Positions 7,103-15,808 of a DNA stretch of 25,191 nucleotides are shown here, piece after piece. Source of the DNA: Desulfobacteraceae bacterium (GTDB lineage: Bacteria; Desulfobacterota; Desulfobacteria; Desulfobacterales; Desulfobacteraceae); contig PIVQ01000030.1 of NCBI GenBank assembly GCA_003354055.1, positions 1 through 25,191 of the forward strand, read 5' to 3'. Numbering within the stretch: position 1 is the stretch's first letter; every line of letters starts with the position of its first letter. The notes beneath the pieces were generated by a model. The model was given only the letters and a program-made list of their open reading frames with translations. It had not been told where the DNA came from and did no database searches. A program made the translations under genes and the position numbers.

Positions 7103-7936
7103 ATGAGCAAATTCGAAAACTATACAGAGACATCCGGAAGCTATGATAAAACCCGGCTGCCGGCCGGTGTCGAGATCATACTTGGCGCCCTTGCGAAACA
7201 GGACAGCCCCTATGATCAGCTAACCCTTCTGGATGCAGGATGCGGAACCGGTAATTATTCCCAGGTTCTTTTACCCCGTGTCGGTCATATAAAGGCGGTT
7301 GACCTGAACCAGGGCATGCTTGACATTGCCGCGGAAAAACTAAAAGCCTATGCCGATCAGGGGAAAGTTGAATTTTACCAGTCAAGTATCGACGCCATGC
7401 CCTTTGAAGACCAGGCCTTTGATGCGATTATCATCAACCAGGTGCTGCATCACCTCGATAGCAACCCGGATGAAGGGTTCTCAGCCTGCCGAAGGGTATT
7501 CAAAGAATTTCACCGTGTTTTACGCCCCAACGGCCAACTCATCATAAACACAAGTTCTCAGGAACAAATAAAGAACGGATACTGGTTTTACCACCTGATC
7601 CCGGAAGCCGTAGAAAAACTATGCAGGCGCTATCAACCGCTGGAAACCCTTGACCGGCTTTTATCAGAATCCGGATTTCATTTAAACGGTCGTTTTGCGG
7701 CTCTGGATGCCATGTGCCGCGGTGCGGCCTATTTTGACAAGCTGGGGCCGCTTGACAAAGAATGGCGGGACGGGGACTCCACCTTTGCCCTGGTGACAGA
7801 TGAAGAATTGACCCGTGTCGTGGAAGAGGTCTCCGGAATGGATGCCGCCGGAACACTTGCCGCTTATGTCGAAACCCATGACCGGAAAAGGAAACATATC
7901 GGCCAGACAACCTTTATTGTTGCAGTCCGCAATTAA
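7103..7936 (+). CDS. Class I SAM-dependent methyltransferase
   Basis: The protein has 277 residues. Motif I LLDAGCGTGNYS (about 42-53), the acidic ribose-binding strand KAVDLNQGML, and motif IV AIINQVLHHL place it in the Methyltransf_11/25 Rossmann family. The C-terminal third is specific to its subfamily and I do not recognise the substrate. It is cytosolic, with no signal or transmembrane segment. It starts six bases after the binding-protein stop and precedes a choline-kinase-like gene, so a role on the same small molecule (for example N-methylation of an amine) is a reasonable inference, not a demonstrated one. Confidence 0.9.
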   Translation: MSKFENYTETSGSYDKTRLPAGVEIILGALAKQDSPYDQLTLLDAGCGTGNYSQVLLPRVGHIKAVDLNQGMLDIAAEKLKAYADQGKVEFYQSSIDAMPFEDQAFDAIIINQVLHHLDSNPDEGFSACRRVFKEFHRVLRPNGQLIINTSSQEQIKNGYWFYHLIPEAVEKLCRRYQPLETLDRLLSESGFHLNGRFAALDAMCRGAAYFDKLGPLDKEWRDGDSTFALVTDEELTRVVEEVSGMDAAGTLAAYVETHDRKRKHIGQTTFIVAVRN

Positions 7937-7955
7937 CCCACATCACGGAGGCATG

Positions 7956-8822
7956 ATGAAAGATAAAATTGCGCGGCTTGGCTTCTGGAAGGACAAAGTC
8001 GTTGCCGAACAGATCAAAGGAGGACACAGCAATAACAATTTTCTTGTAGAAGACCAGGGTGAATCGTTTTTTGTACGACTGGGACATGATCTGGATGTCC
8101 ATTGCGTAAAACGGTTTAATGAACTGGCCGTTTCCAGGGCTGCCCATTCAGCAGGAATTTCCCCTGAGGTTATGTGGCAGGAACCCGGTGTCATGGTCAC
8201 CCGGTATATTCACGGGACCACACTCACAAAAAAAGATATTGCCAAACAGGACAATTTAACCCGTCTGATCCCTCTGATTCAAAAATGCCACAGACATCTC
8301 ATCCGTCACATTCAAGGACCGGTTCTCATGTTCTGGGTCTTTCATGTCTGCCGCAACTATGCTGCCATCCTCAGGAAGGATAACCATCCGATATCTGAAG
8401 TTCTGCCCCGGCTGATGGATATCAACTCGGTTTTGGAAAAGGCGGTGGGCCCTGTTGATCCCGTTGTTACCCATAATGACCTTCTGGCATCGAATTTTAT
8501 TGACGACGGAGAGAAGTTGTGGATAATTGACTGGGAGTATGCGGGGTTTAACACCGCCTTGTTCGATCTTGCCTGTTTCAGTTCGTTTTGCGACTTGCCT
8601 TTGGACCGGGAAGATCAGATTCTGGAAGCTTACTTTCAGTCACGGGTGACAGATGAATTACGCCGTCGCTTTATTGCCTTGAAATGCGCATCAGAACTCT
8701 GGACGTACCTATGGAGTCCTGTGTCAGAACGCCACGTTGCCCTTGATCTAGATTATCAAAAAATAGCCAGGGGTCATCAGCAGAATTTCGAAAAACTCTG
8801 GCTGGAGTTCAACGACCTATAA
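7956..8822 (+). CDS. Choline/ethanolamine-kinase-like phosphotransferase (APH superfamily)
   Basis: The protein has 288 residues. Two adjacent ATGs (7953 and 7956) follow GGAGG; 7956 has the better spacing. The N-lobe contains KGGHSNNNFLV, the nucleotide-binding hairpin of choline kinases. The catalytic loop is VTHNDLLASN (D175 catalytic base, N180 metal ligand) and the metal motif is IDWEYAG (D192), followed by N-T-A-L-F-D-L-A, typical of LicA/choline/ethanolamine kinases and also of thiamine kinase. It should transfer phosphate from ATP to a hydroxyl of a small amine-like substrate in the cytosol. It is the third gene of the five-gene unit. An aminoglycoside-type substrate is less likely given the WEYAG motif. 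Confidence 0.88.
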   Translation: MKDKIARLGFWKDKVVAEQIKGGHSNNNFLVEDQGESFFVRLGHDLDVHCVKRFNELAVSRAAHSAGISPEVMWQEPGVMVTRYIHGTTLTKKDIAKQDNLTRLIPLIQKCHRHLIRHIQGPVLMFWVFHVCRNYAAILRKDNHPISEVLPRLMDINSVLEKAVGPVDPVVTHNDLLASNFIDDGEKLWIIDWEYAGFNTALFDLACFSSFCDLPLDREDQILEAYFQSRVTDELRRRFIALKCASELWTYLWSPVSERHVALDLDYQKIARGHQQNFEKLWLEFNDL

Positions 8823-8835
8823 GCGGGACAAAATT

Positions 8836-8856
8836 GCCCTACTCCATATATAGGGC
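8836..8856 (+). promoter_or_regulatory. Short hairpin immediately before the GluTR-like gene
   Basis: GCCCTA (8836-8841) and TAGGGC (8851-8856) form a perfect six-base stem ending one base before ATG 8857. The only purine-rich ribosome-site candidate (AGGG) is inside the stem, so the hairpin could limit translation of this gene within the operon. Confidence 0.4.
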
Positions 8857-9867
8857 ATGCTGGTCCCGGAAAGAGGAGTCACTATCAGTATTCTTACAAA
8901 AGACAGAGATTTCACTGTTTCACAATCCATGGTCACTGAGGAGATGTACGCATGCTACTATCTTGATCATACCTTTGTTGATCCTAAAAAACTGGCTTTT
9001 ATCTCCTCGGAAATAAAACGAAACTGCTGTAACCACTTTAAAGATGCTCTGCTGGTTACCACATGCCACAGGGTCGAGGCTTATTATCCGTTTCCCATAT
9101 CCGAAGATCCTATTGAAAAGGCTTTAGGAATTAAGGCCAGATGCATCAGAGGGAAAGACGCGCTTGAAAACCGTTTGATGAAAATCTCCTGCGGGGTGCA
9201 ATCCGTCATTCTGGGTGAAAAATTCATTTATTACCAGGTGGCCCAGGCAGTGAATGCTTTACCTGACGACCACACCATGAAACGCTTTGGCAACAACGTA
9301 CTGAAAAATGCCAAACAGGTAAGAGAGAATCACAATTTTTACGCAGTTGACGATTATGAAGGTATCTCCCTTTCTCTTATTAATAAATGGGTGGACGGTA
9401 CACAGTTTAAAACCCTTATTGTTGTGGGCGCAGGGATGTTGTCTCTGCAGGTTGCCCAATATGCCAGTCGGAACAACTACACAAACGTTGTCATGATTTC
9501 CAGGGTCGCCAAAAAATTCAGGAAAAAGAACAGGGAGAACCCCTACCCCTTTCAGGTCTGTTCCTTGAACACCCTGCCCGAAGACCTGTACGACAATCCC
9601 TTTCACTGCTTTATTGCAACCACCAATATATGCGAAACCTATCAGACACGTCTTTTGGACATTGTTTCCCAAAACAATTGCAAATCGGTTATCGACATGT
9701 CTTCCATTCCGGCATTTCAATCGGAAACGGTCACCAACAAATTGCACATTACCATGTATGACGATCCTTACTTGAAAGAGGTAACCCGGTCCAACCAGAA
9801 ACTGATGCCTGTAAAAGAGCTGGTTAAAAATGATATTCAAAACACAACATTAGGAGATGCCCAATGA
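8857..9867 (+). CDS. Glutamyl-tRNA reductase paralogue lacking the dimerisation domain
   Basis: The protein has 336 residues; canonical GluTR (HemA) has about 420-450. Recognisable in order are the catalytic-cysteine motif VTTCHRVEAYY (C70; the usual motif is STCNRxE), the QxLGE-like VILGEKFIYYQV, the spinal-helix start NVLKNAKQVREN, the NADPH Rossmann motif IVVGAGMLSLQVAQYA, and the strands FIATTNI and SVIDMSSIP. The sequence stops where the four-helix dimerisation domain should begin. GluTR reduces glutamyl-tRNA to glutamate semialdehyde for tetrapyrroles, but divergence and genomic company suggest another aminoacyl or thioester substrate. The start is uncertain: ATG 8857 has a poor ribosome site, though the reading frame demands a start near it. 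The stop overlaps the next ATG (ATGA). Confidence 0.82.
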   Translation: MLVPERGVTISILTKDRDFTVSQSMVTEEMYACYYLDHTFVDPKKLAFISSEIKRNCCNHFKDALLVTTCHRVEAYYPFPISEDPIEKALGIKARCIRGKDALENRLMKISCGVQSVILGEKFIYYQVAQAVNALPDDHTMKRFGNNVLKNAKQVRENHNFYAVDDYEGISLSLINKWVDGTQFKTLIVVGAGMLSLQVAQYASRNNYTNVVMISRVAKKFRKKNRENPYPFQVCSLNTLPEDLYDNPFHCFIATTNICETYQTRLLDIVSQNNCKSVIDMSSIPAFQSETVTNKLHITMYDDPYLKEVTRSNQKLMPVKELVKNDIQNTTLGDAQ

Positions 9868-12698
9868 ACAGGAACTTTTCCATTGCTCTGCCCCTAAAAA
9901 AATATGTAATTATTTTGGTCTTTTTACTTGTTCTTCCGTTTCTCATTACCGGGACCGTTTCCTGTGCATCCGGCATCAGCACCCCTGCGGAAAAGATCGA
10001 AGAGGGACATGACCCCTTACGACAGGTTGGACGGCAAAAAGACGGCACCATTGTTCTGCCCACCAACAGGATCCTGAAACCTGCCGGTCAACAGGTGGAA
10101 TTCGACGGCCGGCCCAATGGTATTGCCATGAGTCCGGACAATACCACCGTGGCCCTGCTCAATGCGGCCCATAACAATATTATTGTTATGGACCCCAAAA
10201 CAGGCGCAATCAAACAGGAATTCGCACCGGACGGTTTTAAAGCATCATCCAACGGAATTGTCTATTCCAAGGACGGAAAATTCCTTTATGCCTCACAGAA
10301 GGACGGGTACCTTCTCATCGCAAAAGTACTGCCCGATAATACACTGGCCCTTGATCAACAGATCCCCCTGCCTCTGAGCAAAATCCACTACCCGGGAGCG
10401 GATTATAATCCAAACCCCATAGGCCTGGCCCTTTCCGATGACGGAAAAACCCTCTACATAGCCCTGAGCCGGAACAACACCCTAGGGGTATTTGATATTG
10501 CCAACCGGGCAGTACTTAAAGAAATCCCCGTAGGAAACGTCCCCACCGGCGTCACGGTGAGCAACGGCAAAGTTTATGTGTCTAATCGGGGCGGGCGTCC
10601 TGCCAAAGACGGGGAGTTCACGGTTGATTCAAGCGGCACTTCCATTGTAGCCGATCCCGTCTCCGGATCTTCCGTCACAGGCACCGTATCTGTGGTGGAT
10701 ATGAAAACAGACAGGCAAATTTTATCCATACCTGTCGGACTCCATCCCTCAAGCCTTCTGGTGAAAGACCGTAGGCTGTTTGTAGCCAACTCGAACAGTG
10801 ACTCTGTATCCGTGATCGATATTGATTCGGACAAGGTGATTAAAACCATCTCCACCAAACCCTTTGAGCATGCCTTGTTCGGCAGTTCCCCAAATGCCAT
10901 GGCCATTATGGATGAACGCCTGGTGGTAAGCCTGGGCGCCAGCAACTGCCTTGCTGTATACGGCCTTGGGCATCAGTACGGCGGCGTGGAGTTTCAGGGG
11001 TTGATTCCCACCGGCTGGTATCCTTCGGGTATCGTTGTTGACGAAAAAAACCAGCGGCTTGTGGTGGCGAATACAAAAGGCGTGGGATCTATAGGACCGG
11101 AAAAGATATGGAAAAAACCCACCGGAAGCACCCCCACACGCGGGAAGGGCCATAACTCCATGGCATACCTGGGAAGTGCATCTATTATTGGCTTTCCCGA
11201 CTACAAGACCCTTCAGACCTACACACGCCAGACACTTGAAAACAACTCCTGGGTTACCCTCTCCAAGGCAAAAGCCTCAAAGAAGGCCGCAGGTAAAACA
11301 CCGGCACCTGTTCCCATTCCCGAAAAAACCGGGGACCCTTCGGTGTTCAAACATATCTTTTATATCATCAAGGAAAACCGGACCTATGACCAGGTTTTCG
11401 GTGATTTCAGAGGCAAAGACGGCAATCCGAAAGGAAACGGCGAACCCGAACTTGTACAATTCGGTAAGGAAATAACCCCTAACCACCATGCACTGGCGCA
11501 GCAGTTCATGCTCTTTGATAACCTTTACGATTCAGGATCAATCTCTTCAGAGGGGCACCAGTGGATCACCCAGGCCTTTGTTGTGGATTACCTGACCAAA
11601 GATCTGACCACCTATGCCAGGACCTATCCGTTTAACGGCGGAGATGCACTGGTTTATTCCCCCAGCGGATTCCTTTGGGAAAACGCCATGAATGTGGGAA
11701 AAACCGTCCGTGTTTACGGTGAATATGCTTCCGGTCTGACTGCAAACGGTCTGGAAATGGGTCCCTGGGTCAATCCCACGGTTAAACCGCCGTCAAAGGT
11801 AAAAGCACCCTGGCTGGGTGGTGGCGTAACCAATGCGGGAGGCTGGGCATCCTTCTGGAAAGATACAAAGATCCTTTCAGGCGAAGCGTCAGGAGATCTT
11901 CATGTCAAATTGAGGACATATTCCGATATCCCCTCCCTGGATCCATTGCTCTGCAGAGAATTTCCTCCCTTTAACACGGGGATTCCGGACCAGTACAGAG
12001 CAGAAGTCTGGATGAAGGATTTTGACAAGTATGTAGCCAACGGCAACCTGCCCAACCTTTCCGTGATGCTCATTTGCCAGAACCATACCCAGGGGAACCT
12101 TCCCGGATATCCCACACCGGAAGCCATGGTTGCGGACAATGACCTGGCACTTGGCAGAATTGTGGAAAAGATAAGCAACAGCCCCTATTGGAAGGATTCG
12201 GTCATCTTTGTCGTGGAGGATGATGCACAGAACGGGGTTGATCATGTGGACGGACACAGAACCCTTGGGTTTGTCATCAGTCCCTATACCAAACGGGAAG
12301 CCGTGAACAGCACCTACTACACCCAGCTTGACATTACACGGACCATTGAACATATTCTCGGCCTACCGCCCATGACCCAGATGGATATGGCCATTGATCC
12401 CCGGTCCATGGCGGGGGTGTTTACGGACAAACCGGATTTCACCCCGTATAAGGCCGTACCCAACCAAATCCCACTGGATCAGATGAACAAAGAACTAACC
12501 GCCATGAAGGGCCTTGAGAAAGAGTGGGCCATAGCCATGGTTGAACAGAACTTCTCACAGCCGGATGCAGCAGATGAAGATATGCTCAACCGGGTAATCT
12601 GGTACTCTGTAAAAGGGTATGACATGCCTTATCCCGGAGACCCGAAGGTCCTTGCCCCCCATGAACTGGAATCAAAAGAGGGCAAAGACGATGATTAG
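9864..12698 (+). CDS. Exported YVTN/YncE beta-propeller and alkaline-phosphatase-like phosphoesterase
   Basis: The protein has 944 residues. An N-terminal hydrophobic segment ending in TVSC (C34) suggests a signal peptide, possibly a lipoprotein with a non-ideal lipobox. Residues about 60-440 form a YVTN-type seven-bladed propeller with repeats such as PNGIAMSPDNTTVALLN, NPIGLALSDDGKTLYIAL and PVGLHPSSLLVKDRRLFVAN. Residues about 495-880 form a PF04185-type phosphoesterase (the phospholipase C/acid phosphatase group) with KENRTYDQVFGDF at about 503-515, a central SEGHQW, and VVEDDAQNGVDHVDGHR for metal binding. It should hydrolyse a phosphoester outside the cytoplasmic membrane. The ATGA overlap with the reductase-like gene implies coupled expression. 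The substrate is unknown; phospholipid head-groups are one possibility. Confidence 0.9.
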   Translation: MNRNFSIALPLKKYVIILVFLLVLPFLITGTVSCASGISTPAEKIEEGHDPLRQVGRQKDGTIVLPTNRILKPAGQQVEFDGRPNGIAMSPDNTTVALLNAAHNNIIVMDPKTGAIKQEFAPDGFKASSNGIVYSKDGKFLYASQKDGYLLIAKVLPDNTLALDQQIPLPLSKIHYPGADYNPNPIGLALSDDGKTLYIALSRNNTLGVFDIANRAVLKEIPVGNVPTGVTVSNGKVYVSNRGGRPAKDGEFTVDSSGTSIVADPVSGSSVTGTVSVVDMKTDRQILSIPVGLHPSSLLVKDRRLFVANSNSDSVSVIDIDSDKVIKTISTKPFEHALFGSSPNAMAIMDERLVVSLGASNCLAVYGLGHQYGGVEFQGLIPTGWYPSGIVVDEKNQRLVVANTKGVGSIGPEKIWKKPTGSTPTRGKGHNSMAYLGSASIIGFPDYKTLQTYTRQTLENNSWVTLSKAKASKKAAGKTPAPVPIPEKTGDPSVFKHIFYIIKENRTYDQVFGDFRGKDGNPKGNGEPELVQFGKEITPNHHALAQQFMLFDNLYDSGSISSEGHQWITQAFVVDYLTKDLTTYARTYPFNGGDALVYSPSGFLWENAMNVGKTVRVYGEYASGLTANGLEMGPWVNPTVKPPSKVKAPWLGGGVTNAGGWASFWKDTKILSGEASGDLHVKLRTYSDIPSLDPLLCREFPPFNTGIPDQYRAEVWMKDFDKYVANGNLPNLSVMLICQNHTQGNLPGYPTPEAMVADNDLALGRIVEKISNSPYWKDSVIFVVEDDAQNGVDHVDGHRTLGFVISPYTKREAVNSTYYTQLDITRTIEHILGLPPMTQMDMAIDPRSMAGVFTDKPDFTPYKAVPNQIPLDQMNKELTAMKGLEKEWAIAMVEQNFSQPDAADEDMLNRVIWYSVKGYDMPYPGDPKVLAPHELESKEGKDDD

Positions 12699-12705
12699 CC
12701 GAAAC

Positions 12706-12788
12706 CCGGATATTTCATGAAAATTTAAATTCAACTCGGTTTCTGACCTTCAGGTTAGTTTCTGACCTTCAGGTTATGAAATATCCGG
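12706..12788. terminator. Perfect 13-bp inverted repeat between convergent genes (probable bidirectional terminator)
   Basis: CCGGATATTTCAT (12706-12718) and ATGAAATATCCGG (12776-12788) are exact complements 57 bases apart. They sit eight bases after the phosphoesterase stop and six bases from the stop of the convergent peptidase gene, so they can form a shared transcript-end hairpin. There is no clear U-run, and the long loop carries tandem repeats. Confidence 0.55.
12739..12776. repeat. Two tandem copies of a 19-bp repeat
   Basis: GTTTCTGACCTTCAGGTTA occurs twice head to tail (12739-12757 and 12758-12776), inside the loop of the 13-bp inverted repeat. A 17-of-19 relative occurs at 21216-21234. 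Two copies without spacers do not make a CRISPR. Confidence 0.9.
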
Positions 12789-12794
12789 CAGGGA

Positions 12795-14966
12795 TCAGTT
12801 TTTCAGCACCCTGTCAAAAAAAGCGCCGGCCGCTTCCAGGGTGCTGACCCAGTTCCCGTGCAGGACAAAATCATGGTCCTCACCGGGAAGGACGATGAGT
12901 TCAGTCTGAACACCCCGTTGTCTTAAGTCCTGTACAAGGTTGACCGTCTGGCCAAAAATAACGGACCGGTCATCATCTCCGTGGACAAGCAGTACCGGGG
13001 ATTTCCAATACTTAACATCTGCAACCGGAGAGGATTGAAAGGCCAGTTCCAGGTCTTCGGCACTTTTAAGCCCCCACTCCCCGCCCGGAACCGACATATT
13101 GGTGGCCCTGAAGGAGAAATCATAAATACCGGCCAGGGCCACCCCGGCCGCAAAGAGATCAGAGTTCCGGGAAAGGGAAAGGGCGGTAAGATACCCGCCG
13201 CAGGACTCTCCCCAGATACCGATTTTTTCAGGATCAACCTCGGGGAGACGACTCAGGTGGGACAGAGCCGCCTGAATATCCCTGTATTCCGACGCGCCCC
13301 TTGGCCCTTGGTGTTCAGCCATCCTGAAGGCACGGCCGTATCCCGTGCCCGAACGGAAATTGACGGACAGCACCACATAGCCCTTACTTGCAAGGTATTG
13401 GTTCATGGCATAGGTTTTGGAATAGCTTGGACGTTGGCTCCACCCCAGCAGCATCTGACGAAAGGGGCCGCCGTGGACAAAAATAACCGCCGGCAATTTA
13501 TCACCGGGTTTTGCCTTTTCAGGCATGAAAAGCTGACAGTGAATCTGAAATTCATCCGAAGGAAAAATCATCTGACTGGGGTTTACAAGGGTATCTGGGA
13601 AATTTGCAGGTAATGCATTGGGGGAGATCACCCGAAATTTATCGGCACCTGTATTCTGAACGGTAACCGCCTGGGGGGTTGTTCCGGTTGCCCTCCGGTA
13701 TGCGATGACACCGTCGTTACCGAGAAGAACCGGGTTGGTTTCAACGGTGTCCCCTGTTGTGACCGGAACCGTGGTGCCGCCACTGGTCGGGGTTTTCCAG
13801 ATATGTCTGTAATCAATGCTGTTCCGGTTGGTACTATAGTAAAGCGTGCCTCCGTCAGAAGATACCGCACTTCCCCACACCTGGGACTCTCCCGGTGTCA
13901 AATCTTCAAGTTCGCCTCCTGAGGGGGGAGTGGAATAGATATGCAGCCTGCCCTGGTGCTCCGAATAAAAGACCAGCCTGTTGGTCTTAGTCCACCTCAG
14001 GGCAGAGCCAAACCAGTCGGCATAGGGTGGATACCACTGGGCCCACCCCCCTGTTTCCGGTGTCTGCCAGATCACCTCACCAATACCTGTTTTTACATCA
14101 GCCACACAGATGGCAAACCTGAACTCTTTGGTCAGGTCAAACAGTTCATGTTTTTTCTTGCCCGGTACACGGGCAAAGGCAACCTTGCTGCCGTCCGGAG
14201 ACCATACAGGGCTCATATCCCGGTCGACACCGGGCATGATCCATTGAATTTTCGCGGTTTTCCTGTGATAAAGACCGATAAGGCTGTGGGAATCCCTGTC
14301 GCTGACAAACATCAGCGTCTCACCATCAGGCGACCATCGTCCGCTTTGATTGCTCCCCTGAATGGTGAATAGGGGCTTGGGGTCGGGCATTGTATTCGGG
14401 GCAGAGGGATTAAAAGCCACTTCAAAAAACTGTCCACTGCTGGAAAACATCACAGCCTTGCCGTCCGGCGACAGGACAGGGTTGGTTCCCTTTGCAAGTT
14501 TCCAGGGCGTTCCGCCTTTTACAGAAACGGCCCAGATTGCCCGCTCAGTTTCCACAGGATTGTTGGCGGGATTTGAAGGCGTAGACGGCCCGCTTCTGTA
14601 GACCCCGACGCCTCCGGTTGGTCCGGAAACGATACCGGTGGTGTCCAGCTGCATTGAGGATCCGCCCCTGACATAGATGATATAGGCATCATCGGCTGTT
14701 GCCACAAGGCTTTTAAGTTTTATGCCGTTGTCTCCGGTATAAGGCGTCACCTGTACGGGAGTAAAATCAGGGCCTGAGGCCACCCAGATATTTCGTGCCC
14801 CCTGATCGTTCAGGGTCCATGCAAACAGATTTGATCCGGCCGTCAGATTTTCAGGATAGGGTGCACTCAGAATGTCCTTAACGGTAAAGGCATGCACAGA
14901 ACCGCAAAAAACAAAAAATACAGCCAGAAGATTAACCAGAGTTAAACAACGGAATAAACGCTTCAT
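12795..14966 (-). CDS. Exported S9-family (prolyl oligopeptidase/acylaminoacyl peptidase) serine peptidase
   Basis: The protein has 723 residues with a signal peptide (cleaved near VHA, about 27). Residues about 35-440 form a TolB/WD40-like propeller with repeats such as GRWSPDGETLMFVSDRD and PVWSPDGSKVAFARVP. Residues about 460-723 form the alpha/beta hydrolase with oxyanion strand VHGGPF, nucleophile S588 in GESCGG, D666 in HGDDDRSV and H698 in GEDHDF, a complete triad. S9 peptidases cleave short peptides or acyl-amino acids; the propeller screens substrate size. Location is probably periplasmic. ATG 14966 has the strong site AGGAGGAAGG. It is the last gene of the GH3-methyltransferase-peptidase unit, 23 bases after the methyltransferase stop. 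Confidence 0.93.
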   Translation of the reverse strand: MKRLFRCLTLVNLLAVFFVFCGSVHAFTVKDILSAPYPENLTAGSNLFAWTLNDQGARNIWVASGPDFTPVQVTPYTGDNGIKLKSLVATADDAYIIYVRGGSSMQLDTTGIVSGPTGGVGVYRSGPSTPSNPANNPVETERAIWAVSVKGGTPWKLAKGTNPVLSPDGKAVMFSSSGQFFEVAFNPSAPNTMPDPKPLFTIQGSNQSGRWSPDGETLMFVSDRDSHSLIGLYHRKTAKIQWIMPGVDRDMSPVWSPDGSKVAFARVPGKKKHELFDLTKEFRFAICVADVKTGIGEVIWQTPETGGWAQWYPPYADWFGSALRWTKTNRLVFYSEHQGRLHIYSTPPSGGELEDLTPGESQVWGSAVSSDGGTLYYSTNRNSIDYRHIWKTPTSGGTTVPVTTGDTVETNPVLLGNDGVIAYRRATGTTPQAVTVQNTGADKFRVISPNALPANFPDTLVNPSQMIFPSDEFQIHCQLFMPEKAKPGDKLPAVIFVHGGPFRQMLLGWSQRPSYSKTYAMNQYLASKGYVVLSVNFRSGTGYGRAFRMAEHQGPRGASEYRDIQAALSHLSRLPEVDPEKIGIWGESCGGYLTALSLSRNSDLFAAGVALAGIYDFSFRATNMSVPGGEWGLKSAEDLELAFQSSPVADVKYWKSPVLLVHGDDDRSVIFGQTVNLVQDLRQRGVQTELIVLPGEDHDFVLHGNWVSTLEAAGAFFDRVLKN

Positions 14967-14989
14967 CCTTCCTCCTTGTTCAGCTTAGT

Positions 14990-15781
14990 TTAGTTTTTAC
15001 CTGTTAGTTTACCTGTTAGTTTACCTGTATAACTTGCTGCGATATACAGACGTTCGCCGGTTAAATCGCTCTCTTCAAGATCAAGGTTATCAAACATCCC
15101 GAGTACGGTGTAACCAAATTGTGACAGATAATGCCCTAATTCCACGGGAAAGAGCATACGAAATTCCAGATAGTCTTCAACCGGATCCTCCCCGTCAATA
15201 TACCAGGTTCTTTTCCAGATCCAGAGTTGTTTTTCACGATTGAACGTCCGGATGGTCACGGACTTACCTTTGAAGTCACCTGTGTTGATCTCCTTTTCTA
15301 TCCTTTCTTCCACTTTGGTGTCGATGAAGCCCATGCAGTTTTTGATATCCAGAATCAGGAGACTCCCCGGGTGGGAATGGGCTGCAAAGGTCTTCAGGGT
15401 CTTTTCAATATCGGAATTTGTCAATGCATGGAGAAAGGTGGATCCCATGCATATCAGCAGGTCAAAGGTCCGGTTAAGCCGAAACGTCCTCATATCCCCC
15501 TGGATGAAACGAATATGATCATATTGAGAGGATGCGAAATCAACCATGGCAGGCAGGAAATCCACACCAGTGCAATCCTTTCCGCCTTCGGATAAAAAGT
15601 TGAGATAACGGCCTGTTCCGCAACCGACATCTAAAATAGATTGCGGATCGGCCGTAAGAAAGGTACGGCATATTTTGTTACAGATGGCAGGACTGGCATA
15701 AGTTTGCTGATCAGGTGTGGGGTAAAGGGCTTCATACAGATGAGGTTGGCGGTACAGCAAACTCTTTGTTTTTTGATCCAT
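14990..15781 (-). CDS. Class I SAM-dependent methyltransferase with short C-terminal repeat
   Basis: The protein has 263 residues. Motif I ILDVGCGTGRYLNFL begins near residue 49, the acidic strand TGVDFLPAMVDFA follows, and FDLLICMGSTFLHAL is motif IV. The second half is a beta-rich substrate-binding segment typical of small-molecule methyltransferases of the glycine/sarcosine type. The last residues repeat KLTG twice, from a 12-bp tandem DNA repeat. It lies 27 bases behind the GH3 adenylase gene and just ahead of the S9 peptidase, so it probably modifies the substrate or product of the GH3 enzyme. The substrate is unknown. Confidence 0.9.
   Translation of the reverse strand: MDQKTKSLLYRQPHLYEALYPTPDQQTYASPAICNKICRTFLTADPQSILDVGCGTGRYLNFLSEGGKDCTGVDFLPAMVDFASSQYDHIRFIQGDMRTFRLNRTFDLLICMGSTFLHALTNSDIEKTLKTFAAHSHPGSLLILDIKNCMGFIDTKVEERIEKEINTGDFKGKSVTIRTFNREKQLWIWKRTWYIDGEDPVEDYLEFRMLFPVELGHYLSQFGYTVLGMFDNLDLEESDLTGERLYIAASYTGKLTGKLTGKN
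14999..15028. repeat. 12-bp tandem repeat at the methyltransferase 3' end
   Basis: ACCTGTTAGTTT is present at 14999-15010 and 15011-15022, followed by a partial copy ACCTGT. On the coding strand it encodes the terminal KLTG repeats and runs up to the stop codon. Slippage would lengthen or shorten the tail in frame. Confidence 0.85.
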
Positions 15782-15808
15782 TGGTAAATTTCCTTATCAA
15801 ACGACAAA

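Noticed and set aside
9259..9840. 193-codon open frame on the minus strand
   Set aside because: It lies wholly inside the GluTR-like gene, has no family motif or ribosome site, and its residue pattern is a by-product of the coding strand.
12739..12776. Possible CRISPR remnant
   Set aside because: There are only two repeat units with no spacer between them, no cas genes, and the units sit inside an inverted repeat.
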